A stretch of 64,000 bases of DNA from Streptomyces brasiliensis (GCF_014647875.1 NZ_BMQA01000027.1:44535-108534), one strand, 5' to 3'; positions 36,278 through 44,509 are shown, counted from the stretch's first letter. Notes: generated by a model not told the origin, from the sequence alone. Numbers and translations: made by a program.

Positions 36278-36285
36278 GCGCCGCG

Positions 36286-37026
36286 ATGATCGACAAGGTG
36301 CGAACCTCCGCGATAGAGATGCTGGAGTGCGTTCCCGACGGCGCCAGCATCGTGGTCGGCGGCTTCGGCGTAACCGGCGTCCCGTACGACCTGATCGATG
36401 CGCTCTGCGAGCTGGGCCGCAAGGAGCTGCACATCATCTCCAACAACGCCGGCATCGCTCAGGCCGGTGAGCAGCGCGGACTGGGCAAGCTGGTGGTGCA
36501 GGGCCGGGTCCGGAAGTTCACCGGCTCGTTCCCCTCCTTCGTGCCCTTCCACGAGCAGTTCATGCGGGGCGAGGCGGAGATCGAGCTCGTGCCGCAGGGG
36601 ACGCTCGCCGAGCGGCTGCGGGCCGGCGGCTACGGCATCCCCGCCTTCTACACCCCGACCGCGGCCGGCACGATCCTGCAGACCGGCGAGTACGCCTCCC
36701 GGCTGGACGCGAACGGCCAGCCGCTGGAGTATCTGCCGGTCAAGGAGGTGCGGGAGTGGAACGGCAAGCCGTGCGTCCTCGAGACCGCGCTCCAGCCGGA
36801 CTTCGCGCTGGTCAAGGCGAACCGTGGCGACCGCTACGGCAACCTCGACTTCCGCCGCTCGGCCCGCAACTTCAACCCGGTCGCGGCGAAGGCCGGCACG
36901 GTCACCTTCGCCGAGGTGCGCTATCTGGTCGAGCGGGGTGACATCGACCCGGACGACGTCGATGTGCCGGGTGTCTTCGTCGACCACGTCTACCACTCGT
37001 CGGAGGGACCGCTCGATGTCCGCTGA
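36286..37026 (+). CDS. 3-oxoacid-type CoA-transferase, subunit A
   Basis: This is the alpha subunit (246 residues) of a family I CoA-transferase. The glycine motif IVVGGFGVTGVPYDLIDAL and the segments SNNAGIAQAG, VVQGRVRKFTGSF and VPQGTLAERLRAGG are typical of succinyl-CoA:3-oxoacid transferases. With the B subunit it would move CoA from succinyl- or acetyl-CoA onto a pathway acid. It starts eight bases after the FAH stop and overlaps subunit B by 11 bases, so coupled translation and one complex are expected. Confidence 0.93.
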   Translation: MIDKVRTSAIEMLECVPDGASIVVGGFGVTGVPYDLIDALCELGRKELHIISNNAGIAQAGEQRGLGKLVVQGRVRKFTGSFPSFVPFHEQFMRGEAEIELVPQGTLAERLRAGGYGIPAFYTPTAAGTILQTGEYASRLDANGQPLEYLPVKEVREWNGKPCVLETALQPDFALVKANRGDRYGNLDFRRSARNFNPVAAKAGTVTFAEVRYLVERGDIDPDDVDVPGVFVDHVYHSSEGPLDVR

Positions 37027-37744
37027 CACAGGAAACACGACCACCTCCGCGCCGGCCGCCGGCAAGGCGACCGCGCCCGTCTTCAAGCCCAAGCTGGAGG
37101 CCGGGATCGGCTACAGCCGGATGGAGATCGCGGCGCGGGCCGCGCGCGACCTGCCGGACGGCGCGTACGTGAACCTCGGGATCGGCATGCCGCAGATGGT
37201 CGCGGACGTCATCCCCGAGGGGATCGAGGTGCTGATGCACTCCGAGAACGGCATCCTCGGGATGGGGCCGGCGGCGCCGGCCGACGACTTCGACCCGGAC
37301 CTCGCCGACTCGGGCAAGGCCTGGGTGACGATGCTGCCCGGCGGCGCCATCTTCGACTCCTCGGACTCCTTCGGGATCATCCGCGGCGGTCACCTCGACG
37401 TCGCGATGCTCGGCGCGCTCGAGGTCGCGCCGAACGGCGACCTGGCCAACTGGACCGCGCCCGGCCGGATCACCGGGGTCGGGGGCGCGATGGATCTCGC
37501 GCACGGCGCCAAGGACCTGTGGGTGCTCTCGCTGCACACCGAGCGCAGCGGCAAGTCGAAGCTGGTCGGCGCGTGCACGCTGCCGCTGACCGCGGCCGGC
37601 GTCGTCACCCGGGTCTACACCAACCTCGGGGTCTTCCGGCCCTCCGGTGACGCCTTCGAGTGCCTCGAGCTCGCCCCGGGGGTCACCCGCGAGCAGGCCA
37701 TCGCGATGACCGACGCGCCGCTGCACTTCGTCGAAGGAGTGTGA
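37016..37744 (+). CDS. 3-oxoacid-type CoA-transferase, subunit B
   Basis: This is the beta subunit with the catalytic glutamate in MHSENGILGMG, which forms the covalent glutamyl-CoA intermediate. It also has the family motifs YVNLGIGMPQMVAD, MLPGGAIFDSSDSFGIIRGG and PGRITGVGGAMDLAHG. An N-terminal extension of about 25 residues (MSADTGNTTTSAPAAGKA) is longer than usual but harmless. GGAGGGA at 37001-37007 lies before the ATG at 37016. Together with subunit A it makes a complete enzyme. Confidence 0.93.
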   Translation: MSADTGNTTTSAPAAGKATAPVFKPKLEAGIGYSRMEIAARAARDLPDGAYVNLGIGMPQMVADVIPEGIEVLMHSENGILGMGPAAPADDFDPDLADSGKAWVTMLPGGAIFDSSDSFGIIRGGHLDVAMLGALEVAPNGDLANWTAPGRITGVGGAMDLAHGAKDLWVLSLHTERSGKSKLVGACTLPLTAAGVVTRVYTNLGVFRPSGDAFECLELAPGVTREQAIAMTDAPLHFVEGV

Positions 37745-37746
37745 GC

Positions 37747-38898
37747 GTGCAGGTCCTGGCCCGGATCGCGGGTGCCTACGAGCACCCGATGCGGAAGAAC
37801 AGCGGCACCTCGCTGCAGACCCTCTACCAGGAGATCGTCGCAGGAGCGCTCGCGGACGCCGGGCTGCGCCCGGCCGACATCGATGGGCTCTTCACCTCGG
37901 CGACGGCCGGGGGCATCCCGTCCCTGGCTGAGACCCTCGGCCTGACCGGGCTCACCCACATCGACGGCACCGACCTGGGGGGCGCGACCTACGTCGGTGC
38001 GCTCGGGCACGCCGCGCGCGCCATCCAGGCCGGGCAGTGCTCGGTGGCGCTGGTGATCATGGCGGGGATGCCGCGGCTGGCGCCGAGCGTGCGCAACTTC
38101 TCGGTGCCCGGTCCGCCGCAGGTCTTCGAGGACCGGCACGGCTCGAACATGATCGCGCAGTACGCCCTGGTCGCGGCGCGACACATGCACGAGTTCGGTA
38201 CGACGCGACGCGACCTGGCCGAGATCAAGGCGGCCGCGTCGTACCACGCGTCGTTCAACCCGAACGCGCTGCTGCCGCGCGAGGTGAGCATTGAGGAGGT
38301 CCTCGAGTCCCGCCCGATCGCCGAGCCGCTGCACATGCTGGACTGCTGTGTCACCACCGACGGCGGCGGCGCGCTGGTGATTGTCTCGGACGAGGTGGCG
38401 CGCGATCTCGGCCGGGACTGCCCCGGCATCGTCGCCGAGGCCGAGACGATCCGGCACTGGAACAACGGCAACCTCGACCTGCCGGACGTCGGCGCGTTCA
38501 ACACCGGGCCGCGGGCCTTCGCCCAGGCGGGGCTCACGCCGGCGGACATCGACTACGCCGGGCTCTACGACTCCTTCACCATCACGGTGCTCACCGCGCT
38601 GGAGGGGCTCGGCTTCGCCGAGCGCGGCAAGGGCGGGGTGTTCGTCCGCGACGGCGCGCTGCGCGCCGACGGCCGGCTGCCGTTCAACACCGACGGCGGC
38701 GGGCTGTGCAACAACCATCCCGATCGTCGCGGCGGCATGATCCGCACCATCGAGGCCGTGCGGCAGCTGCGCGGTGAGGCGCATCCCAGCGTCCAGGTCG
38801 CCGACTGCGAGTTCGCGATCGTGCACGGCTCCGGGCACCAGCTCGGCACCCGGGCCTCCGCGGTGACCGCGATCCTGGCGAGGAGTGATGTCCGATGA
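37747..38898 (+). CDS. Thiolase-fold protein lacking the nucleophilic cysteine (Ltp/SCPx-like)
   Basis: This 383-residue thiolase-superfamily protein is of the SCPx/lipid-transfer type (VAGALADAGLRPADIDGLF, YAGLYDSFTITVLTALEGLGF). Where a thiolase has its Cys in ACATG-like context, this protein reads DGTDLGGATYV, so classical thiolysis is unlikely. The GHP-like segment reads CNNHPDRRGG. Such Cys-less members paired with DUF35 proteins, for example Ltp2 with its partner in steroid side-chain degradation, act as retro-aldolases. The next gene is exactly such a partner. I use the GTG at 37747, well spaced from AAGGAG; a GTG at 37741 overlapping the previous stop is possible. Confidence 0.85.
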   Translation: MQVLARIAGAYEHPMRKNSGTSLQTLYQEIVAGALADAGLRPADIDGLFTSATAGGIPSLAETLGLTGLTHIDGTDLGGATYVGALGHAARAIQAGQCSVALVIMAGMPRLAPSVRNFSVPGPPQVFEDRHGSNMIAQYALVAARHMHEFGTTRRDLAEIKAAASYHASFNPNALLPREVSIEEVLESRPIAEPLHMLDCCVTTDGGGALVIVSDEVARDLGRDCPGIVAEAETIRHWNNGNLDLPDVGAFNTGPRAFAQAGLTPADIDYAGLYDSFTITVLTALEGLGFAERGKGGVFVRDGALRADGRLPFNTDGGGLCNNHPDRRGGMIRTIEAVRQLRGEAHPSVQVADCEFAIVHGSGHQLGTRASAVTAILARSDVR

Positions 38899-39299
38899 CG
38901 ACCGAGCAGTGGACCGTCTCCGGACCGGGTGACGTGCCGGAGGCGGCGGCGTTCTGGGCCGGGCTGGCCGAGGGGCGGATCGTGCTGCCGTGGTGCGAGG
39001 GCTGCCGCCAGACGGTGTGGCTGCCGAAGGCGTACTGCCCGACGTGCCTGCAGCCCGTCGCCGGCTCGCAGGAGCTGGCCGGCACGGGCGAGATCTACAG
39101 CCTCACCGTGGTGCACCGCGGCGAGGGCGCCTGGAAGGAGCACGCGCCGTACGTCCTGGCGTACGTCGCGCTCGACGGCGGCCCCACGATGATCGCCAAT
39201 CTCGCCGGCGACGGCACCGGGCTGGCGATCGGCCAGCGGGTGCGCCTGGCGGGCGTGGGGCCGCTCGGCGGCGCCCTGTTCGCGCCCCTCGCCGAGTAG
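38895..39299 (+). CDS. DUF35 (zinc-ribbon/OB-fold) partner of the thiolase-like protein
   Basis: This 134-residue protein has the DUF35 arrangement: an N-terminal helix (PEAAAFWAGLAEGRIVLPW), a zinc ribbon with CEGC and CPTC, and an OB fold (GTGEIYSLTVVHRGEGAWKE to GQRVRLAGVG). DUF35 proteins bind Cys-less thiolase homologues and are needed for their activity or CoA-substrate handling. Its ATG overlaps the stop of the thiolase gene (ATGA), which supports a two-protein complex. It ends operon 1 and is followed by a perfect terminator. Confidence 0.92.
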   Translation: MTTEQWTVSGPGDVPEAAAFWAGLAEGRIVLPWCEGCRQTVWLPKAYCPTCLQPVAGSQELAGTGEIYSLTVVHRGEGAWKEHAPYVLAYVALDGGPTMIANLAGDGTGLAIGQRVRLAGVGPLGGALFAPLAE

Positions 39300-39325
39300 C
39301 TCGCGAGCCGTTCGCCGTGCGTCTC

Positions 39326-39360
39326 CGACGCCCGGACCGACCAGGTCGGTCCGGGCGTCG
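39326..39360 (+). terminator. Perfect palindromic terminator of operon 1
   Basis: A 17-bp perfect stem (CGACGCCCGGACCGACC and its complement) around a single central base is followed by TGTGTTTTCC. It closes operon 1. Confidence 0.92.
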
Positions 39361-39421
39361 TGTGTTTTCCCGGCAGGCGAGACAAAGCCGCCGACACCTA
39401 TTGTGCCCAGTCGCGTACTGC

Positions 39422-39429
39422 TGTATACA
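39422..39429. promoter_or_regulatory. GTATAC operator upstream of the broken TPP/flavoprotein gene
   Basis: The perfect palindrome TGTATACA lies 33 bases before the first coding bases of the next gene. It is the same motif as at 34037, 34868, 40957, 58839 and 60935. No clear -35/-10 pair is seen here. Confidence 0.55.
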
Positions 39430-39462
39430 TCGTGGAGGGTCACCGCCCTGAGATGAAAGCAG

Positions 39463-39690
39463 GTGCAAGTGGAGACGCAGAACGTCGCCGGAGCGATGGC
39501 GGCCTACATTCGTGAGGCAGGGGTGGGCCATGTGTTCGCCTACCCGGGTGACCCGACGATCGAGTTCCTCGAGGCGCTGCGGACCTCGTCGGTCGAGGTC
39601 GTTCTGGCCCGTCGTGAGGCCTCGTCGGCCTTCATGGCCGAGGGCTATGGCCAGGCGACCGGCAATCTCGGTGTTTGCGTCTCGACACTT
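39463..39690 (+). pseudogene. TPP-dependent enzyme, N-terminal fragment
   Basis: About 75 residues match the start of acetolactate-synthase-like thiamine-diphosphate enzymes: NVAGAMAAYIREAGVGHVFA, YPGDPTIEFLEAL, then VVLARREASSAFMAEGYGQA with the catalytic glutamate, and LGVCVSTL, where GPGATN should follow. Instead the sequence jumps at about 39685-39690 into the end of an unrelated flavoprotein gene in another frame; the TPP frame then runs out-of-sense to a stop at 39831. The gene lost at least 470 codons. A GTG at 39463 or 39469 was the start. Confidence 0.8.
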
Positions 39691-40243
39691 CCGCAACTAC
39701 ACCTACGCCAAGTACGGCCGCGTGATCCTCGAGCAGCCGGGTCGGTTCGCCTGGCAGGTCTTCGACCAGAAGGTCGTCAAGCAGCTGCGCGACGAGTACC
39801 GGATCAAGCAGGTCACCAAGGTCATCGGTAACACCCTCGAGGAGCTCGTCCGCAAGATGGACGGTGTCGACGCCGAGGGCTTCCTCAAGGAGATGGCCGA
39901 GTACAACGCGGCGATCGACCAGAACGTGCCGTTCAACTCGAACGTCAAGGACGGCCGCCGTACCAACGGCCTCGCGGTCGACAAGACCAACTGGGCGAAC
40001 ACGCTGGACCAGGGTCCGTTCGAGGCCTACCAGGTCACCTGTGGCATCACCTTCACCTTCGGCGGCATCCGGATCAACCCGCAGGCCGAGGTCATCGACA
40101 CCGACGGTGAGGTCATCCCGGGCCTGTACGCCTGTGGAGAGCTCGTCGGTGGGCTCTTCTACTTCAACTACCCCGGCGGTTCGGGTCTGACCAACGGCTC
40201 GGTCTTCGGCCGGATCGCGGGCAAGGCAGCCGCGTCGCGCTGA
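39690..40243 (+). pseudogene. FAD-dependent dehydrogenase (TcuA-like), C-terminal fragment
   Basis: About 184 residues match the C-terminal part of fumarate-reductase-like flavoproteins of the tricarballylate dehydrogenase type: FRNYTYAKYGRVILEQPGRF, TNGLAVDKTNWANTLD, CGITFTFGGIRINPQAEV and GLYACGELVGGLFYFNYPGG, with the end GRIAGKAAASR. The FAD-binding N-terminus is absent, so the fragment cannot be active. It is joined out of frame to the head of a TPP enzyme. Either a deletion removed the 3' part of one gene and the 5' part of the next, or the assembly skipped a segment. The intact flavin reductase gene follows after 35 bases. Confidence 0.85.
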
Positions 40244-40278
40244 GGCGCGCTCGGTCGCAAGCAGAAAGGGAAAGTGAC

Positions 40279-40839
40279 ATGAGGGGCTTCATCGAGGAAC
40301 AGAAGGCGCGCTGCGCGGACAGCGGGGGACCGCTGCGGACGATCCCGCTGCCGAGCGTCGATGCGTGGGAGTACCGGCGGGTGCTGGGGAACTTCATCAG
40401 CGGCGTCACGATCGTCACCGGCATGCACGAGGACCAGCCGGTGGGCCTGGCCTGCCAGTCGTTCTCGGCGCTCTCGCTGGATCCGCCCCTGGTGCTGTTC
40501 TGCGTGGCGAAGAGCTCGTCGACCTGGCCTCGCATCGAGGCTGCCGGACAGTTCGCCGTCAACGTCCTCAGCGACCATCAGGTGGCGGTCTGCAAGCAGT
40601 TCGGCCGTCCCGGCCCGGACAAGTTCGAGGGTGTCGCCTGGCAGCCTGCGGGTCGTACCGGCAGCCCCATCATCGACGGTGTCGTGGGTTGGGTGGAGTG
40701 CGAGACCGAGGCGGTCATCGAGGGCGGCGATCACTGGATCGTCACCGGTCGCGTGGTCGATCTGGATGCCTATCCCCGGGATCCGCTCACGTTCTTCCGC
40801 GGGTCGTTCAACCAGGAGTGGCGCGAAGGCGCGTACTGA
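40279..40839 (+). CDS. Flavin reductase (FMN/FAD-binding, HpaC/HsaB-like)
   Basis: This 186-residue flavin:NAD(P)H oxidoreductase supplies reduced flavin to a partner oxygenase. The family core YRRVLGNFISGVTIVTGMHE, then PVGLACQSFSALSLDPPLVLF, FAVNVLSDHQ and the histidine region DHWIVTGRVVDL, is complete. The ATG at 40279 follows AAAGGGAAAGTG. Its likely client is the LLM-class monooxygenase at 42.4 kb, which needs reduced FMN; no other flavin monooxygenase is in the window. Two hairpins follow its stop. Confidence 0.92.
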   Translation: MRGFIEEQKARCADSGGPLRTIPLPSVDAWEYRRVLGNFISGVTIVTGMHEDQPVGLACQSFSALSLDPPLVLFCVAKSSSTWPRIEAAGQFAVNVLSDHQVAVCKQFGRPGPDKFEGVAWQPAGRTGSPIIDGVVGWVECETEAVIEGGDHWIVTGRVVDLDAYPRDPLTFFRGSFNQEWREGAY

Positions 40840-40841
40840 TG

Positions 40842-40898
40842 CGTTTCCGCGGCCTTCGGGTGTGAGGACCGCGGAAACGTTCGGCGGAAGCCGCCGAA
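40842..40898 (+). terminator. Tandem terminator hairpins
   Basis: The first hairpin has arms CGTTTCCGCGG/CCGCGGAAACG (40842-40852 and 40869-40879). The second, directly after it, has arms TTCGGCGG/CCGCCGAA with an AAG loop (40880-40898). Confidence 0.8.
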
Positions 40899-40915
40899 AT
40901 TAGGGGATCAGGGGG

Positions 40916-40965
40916 TTGACCCCCATTGTGACCGTCGCCATACTCGTGGATACCTTCGTATACAA
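40916..40965 (+). promoter_or_regulatory. Promoter and GTATAC operator of the transport operon
   Basis: TTGACC (40916-40921), a 17-base spacer and CATACT (40939-40944) are followed by CGTATACA (40957-40964), which starts 18 bases after the start of the -10 box, exactly as in the operon 1 and etf promoters. Expression should therefore be co-regulated by the island GntR proteins. Confidence 0.72.
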
Positions 40966-41103
40966 CGATGGCGGCGACGGCCCGAGGAGTGCTGCAAGGC
41001 ATTCGAATCGGCGCGAATCCCGTGTCTGTCTTCTGGGCGGGTGGTCGGCGAAATTCATTGGAGCTGCATGCCTGTGGCATGCAGCAATCGCAGGGGTAGA
41101 AAA

Positions 41104-42285
41104 GTGACCAGCAACTTCGTGAAGCGAGTGGCCAAGCCGGCCCTCGCCGCGGCGCTTGCCGCAGGCGTCGTCTCGGGCCTGGCCGCGTGCGGCAGCAGCA
41201 ACGCCACCGACTCGTCGGCCGGCGGCGCTCCGGTGGACTCCAGCGCGATCGGCGACACGGCCAAGGCCGCTGTCGCCGCCGTCGAGGGCCCGATCACCTC
41301 CTGGCCGACGAGGACGAAGATCGACGGCGTCCCGGACCTCAAGGGCAAGTCGATCGTCTACGTCGAGATCAACGGGGCGATCTCCTCGATCCAGCAGTTC
41401 GGCGTCGGCCTGACCGAGGCGATGAAGGCGCTGGGCGCGACCGTGACGGTCTGCGACGCGAAGTCGAACCCGACCCAGGCCGCCGACTGCATCACCAAGG
41501 CGGTCGACTCCGGTGCCGCCGGCATCGTGGCCAGCTCGATCAGCTACAACATGGCCCCCTCGGCCATCGACGCGGCCACCAAGGCGGGCGTCCCGGTCCT
41601 CATCGCCGGCGGCGGCGTCTCCAGCGCCCGCCCTGCGGACAAGACGCTGGCCTACTACGACACCGGCTCGCGCCTGGTGGGCGTGTGGGACCTGCTCAAC
41701 GACATCGCGTTGCAGAACCACGGTGCCGACTCCTCGGTGCTGTGGGTCTACAACACCGACAACGAGCTCAACAAGATCAGCGCGCAGACAGCGATCGCTG
41801 ACTACAAGAAGGCCTGCCCGGACTGCGGGATCACCCCGATCTCGTTCACCACGGCCAACCTCAGCCAGCTGCCCGCGGCGATCTCGGCGGCCCTGGTCGC
41901 GCACCCCGACGTCAACACCGTCATCGTGCCGGTCGACGCGTTCGTCACCCAGGCCCAGCAGGGCATCCAGGGCGCCGGCGGCAGCAGCAAGCCGGACATC
42001 GTGTCGATGTCCGGCAGCCTCGCGGGCCTCCAGCTCGTCAAGTCGGGCGTGCTGAAGGCGGACGTCGGCTACCCGCTCATCTACGAGGGCTGGGTGTACG
42101 GCAACGCGCTCCTCGAGCTGATGAGCGGCAAGAGCGTCGATTCGCTCGCCAACCCGCCGCTGCGGGTCTTCGACTCCTCGAACATCGGCAGCCTGAAGCT
42201 CGACCAGGCCAGCTCGACCAGCGGCGTCTGGTACGGCGACGAGTCCTACAAGCAGGCCTTCCTTACCGCCTGGGGCGTCAAGTAG
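41104..42285 (+). CDS. ABC importer substrate-binding lipoprotein (type I, RbsB-like)
   Basis: This 393-residue protein has a lipoprotein signal peptide (AKPALAAALAAGVVSGLAAC with the lipobox LAAC) and a periplasmic-binding-protein type I fold: IVYVEINGAISSIQQFGVGL, ADCITKAVDSGAAGIVASS, then ADSSVLWVYNTDNELNKISA and VNTVIVPVDAFVTQAQQGIQ. It should capture the substrate for the ATPase and permease at 44.5-47.1 kb. The family binds sugars, but in a catabolic island a non-sugar ligand is quite possible. The GTG at 41104 begins VTSNFVKRVAKP. It is separated from its partner genes by a 39-bp perfect hairpin and two enzyme genes. Confidence 0.9.
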   Translation: MTSNFVKRVAKPALAAALAAGVVSGLAACGSSNATDSSAGGAPVDSSAIGDTAKAAVAAVEGPITSWPTRTKIDGVPDLKGKSIVYVEINGAISSIQQFGVGLTEAMKALGATVTVCDAKSNPTQAADCITKAVDSGAAGIVASSISYNMAPSAIDAATKAGVPVLIAGGGVSSARPADKTLAYYDTGSRLVGVWDLLNDIALQNHGADSSVLWVYNTDNELNKISAQTAIADYKKACPDCGITPISFTTANLSQLPAAISAALVAHPDVNTVIVPVDAFVTQAQQGIQGAGGSSKPDIVSMSGSLAGLQLVKSGVLKADVGYPLIYEGWVYGNALLELMSGKSVDSLANPPLRVFDSSNIGSLKLDQASSTSGVWYGDESYKQAFLTAWGVK

Positions 42286-42304
42286 TAGCTCCCAGGCAGC
42301 ACCA

Positions 42305-42386
42305 CGGGATGCCGGGGGGCGGATGGCGGCCACCACCCCCCGGGGGTCCGGGGGGTGGTGGCCGCCATCCGCCCCCCGGCATCCCG
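42305..42386 (+). terminator. 39-bp perfect inverted repeat
   Basis: Bases 42305-42343 are exactly complementary to 42348-42386, leaving a four-base GGGT loop. It lies between the binding-protein gene and the monooxygenase gene. It probably acts as a partial terminator or RNA-end stabiliser that makes the binding protein more abundant than the downstream products. Confidence 0.85.
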
Positions 42387-42417
42387 CCACCTCAGCACAC
42401 CTCGGATTAGGAATGAC

Positions 42418-43506
42418 ATGACTGCGATCGCAGACGACAGCAAGTCGCTCAAGTTCATCCACCAGTACGGCGTGGGTCTCCACTCCGACGACAAGGATGC
42501 CGACTTCCTCACCCCGGCCTGGCAGAAGCGCCAGATCGATGAGTTCATCGACTTCGCGCAGATGGCCGAGGACCTGGGCTACGACGGTCTCTCGGTCGCA
42601 GAGCACCACACCGTCCGCTACACCTGCCCCTCGCCGCACCTGCTGCTCGCGGCTGCTGCGATGAAGACCAGCCGGATCCGGCTCTCGACCGCGGTCACCC
42701 TGCTGCCGTTCTACGGTGGCCCGATCCGGGTGGCGGAGGAGGCCGGGATGCTCGACCTGCTCAGCAACGGTCGCTTCGAGCTCGGCATCGGTCGTGGCAC
42801 CCCGAACGAGGCGCGGATCGCGCTCGGTCGCGGCCTGAGCGACGTCGAGTTCCGCGAGGCCTGGCAGGAGCACCTCGACGTCGTGAAGCTGGCGCTGACC
42901 GAGGAGGACTTCACCTACCACGGCAAGCACATCCGCATCGAGCAGCCGACCACGCTCGGTGCCCGCCCGATCCAGGAGAACTTCCCGGTGTGGCTCGCGG
43001 CGACCAGCCTCGAGTCCTCCGAGGCCGCCGGCCGGATGGGCTGGGGCCTGATGCGCAACTTCGGCTCGGAGGAGGAGCACCGCACCGCCTTCGAGGCGTA
43101 CGCGAAGACCTCGGTCGACTCCGGCTTCGCGGTCGACAAGGGCAACATGATGATCGAGCGCTTCATCGCGATCGGCGAGACGCCGGCCGAGGTGGACCGG
43201 AGCCTCGACGCGATGTCGCGCGCCTTCGGCGGTTTCGTCGCGCTCTACGCGCGCGCGGGCCGTACCGTCCCGGACAACGACGGCGAGTTCGCCATCGCCA
43301 AGGACGCCCCCGCGAAGCAGAAGGGTCGTCCCGCCATCGCGATCGTCGGCACCCCCGACGAGGTCATTGAGCAGCTCGCGACGGCGCTGGACGAGACGGG
43401 TGCCGGTCGCCTGCTGGTCGAGGCCTTCGAGCCGCAGCAGAGCGAGCTCTTCGCTCGTGAGGTCATGCCGGCGCTCAAGGAGATCTATGCCTCCCGCAAC
43501 GCCTGA
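42418..43506 (+). CDS. LLM-class flavin-dependent monooxygenase
   Basis: This 362-residue bacterial-luciferase-like oxidoreductase begins MTAIADDSKSLKFIHQYGVG, with the family segments LGYDGLSVAEHHTVRYTCPS, IRLSTAVTLLPFYGGPIRVA and FELGIGRGTPNEARIALGRG. The C-terminus has AIVGTPDEVIEQLATALD. Such enzymes use reduced FMN and oxygen for Baeyer-Villiger-type or hydroxylation reactions. The flavin reductase at 40.3 kb is the natural partner, and an alpha/beta hydrolase that could open an ester product overlaps its 3' end by 20 bases. The ATG at 42418 follows TTAGGAATGAC, just after the long hairpin. The substrate is unknown. Confidence 0.92.
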   Translation: MTAIADDSKSLKFIHQYGVGLHSDDKDADFLTPAWQKRQIDEFIDFAQMAEDLGYDGLSVAEHHTVRYTCPSPHLLLAAAAMKTSRIRLSTAVTLLPFYGGPIRVAEEAGMLDLLSNGRFELGIGRGTPNEARIALGRGLSDVEFREAWQEHLDVVKLALTEEDFTYHGKHIRIEQPTTLGARPIQENFPVWLAATSLESSEAAGRMGWGLMRNFGSEEEHRTAFEAYAKTSVDSGFAVDKGNMMIERFIAIGETPAEVDRSLDAMSRAFGGFVALYARAGRTVPDNDGEFAIAKDAPAKQKGRPAIAIVGTPDEVIEQLATALDETGAGRLLVEAFEPQQSELFAREVMPALKEIYASRNA

Positions 43507-44509
43507 GCCGGCGCGCGGGCTGCGGCTCGCCGACCAGGGTCATTTCTTCGTCGGCGCGACCTACGAGCAGGTCGACGGCCAGTCGGTCCTCGACGGCACC
43601 CAGCTCTACGTGGAGTACCAGATCCCCGAGGAGCAGACGAAGCCGTACCCGGTCGTGCTGATCCACGGCGGTGGCGGCCAGGGCAGCGACTGGGGTTCGA
43701 CCCCGGACGGTCGCCCCGGCTGGCGCACGATGCTCGTGCAGCAGGGCTACGCCGTCTACGTCGTCGACCGTCCGGGTCATGGCCGCTCCCCGGTGCGCGC
43801 CCCCGACCACCCGCTGTTCCCGCCGCCCTCGGCGGAGCGGATGGGCCCGCGGATGGCCGGCTTCGGCAACGACCGGCACACCCAGTGGCCGGGCACCGGC
43901 GCCGTGGACGACCCGACCGTGGCCCAGATGCTGGCCCCGATGGGCAGCTTCCCGTCGATGCCCGAGCACCAGGCCGTGATGCGGATCAAGGGCGCTGAGC
44001 TGCTCGACCGGATCGGGCCTGCCATCCTGATCAGCACCTCGGCGGGTGGCCCGTCGGGTTGGGTGATCGCCGACGAGCGGCCGAGCCACGTGAAGGCGAT
44101 CGCCGCGGTCGAGCCGATGGGCCCGAGCTGGTCGCAGCAGCCGCCGTACGGGCTGGCCTTCAGCCCGATGACCTACGACCCGCCGCTCGCCCCCGGCGAG
44201 ACGCCGCAGTTCGTGGAGACCCCTCGCGAGGACGGTCTGCCGCCGCTGCGGATGCAGGCCGAGCCGGCGCGCCAGCTGCCCAACCTGCGCGAGATCCCGA
44301 TCGCGATCGTGACCGGGGATGCCTCGTGGGCGCACCTGCTCGACCCGGCCACCGTGGATTACCTGCGCCAGGCGGGCTGCGTCAATACGACGCACCTGGA
44401 CCTGGGCTCGCTGGGGATCAACGGCAACGGCCACTTCTCGATCATGGAACGCAACAACGCCGAGGTGCTCGATGTCGTGCTGCGTTGGCTGGAGACGGTC
44501 GTCGCCTGA
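43487..44509 (+). CDS. Alpha/beta hydrolase, esterase-713-like
   Basis: This 340-residue hydrolase has the oxyanion-hole motif VLIHGGGGQGSDWGSTPDGR, then GYAVYVVDRPGHGRSP and the nucleophile region ILISTSAGGPSGW, with a serine in place of the first glycine of GxSxG; the catalytic histidine is probably in GINGNGHFSIMERN. The GRPGW and VDRPGHGRS pattern is typical of the group around Alcaligenes esterase 713. Natural substrates of that group are unknown. The ATG at 43487 has AAGGAG four bases upstream and lies inside the end of the monooxygenase gene, so the two are coupled. Ester hydrolysis after Baeyer-Villiger oxygenation is my inference. Confidence 0.88.
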   Translation: MPPATPEPARGLRLADQGHFFVGATYEQVDGQSVLDGTQLYVEYQIPEEQTKPYPVVLIHGGGGQGSDWGSTPDGRPGWRTMLVQQGYAVYVVDRPGHGRSPVRAPDHPLFPPPSAERMGPRMAGFGNDRHTQWPGTGAVDDPTVAQMLAPMGSFPSMPEHQAVMRIKGAELLDRIGPAILISTSAGGPSGWVIADERPSHVKAIAAVEPMGPSWSQQPPYGLAFSPMTYDPPLAPGETPQFVETPREDGLPPLRMQAEPARQLPNLREIPIAIVTGDASWAHLLDPATVDYLRQAGCVNTTHLDLGSLGINGNGHFSIMERNNAEVLDVVLRWLETVVA

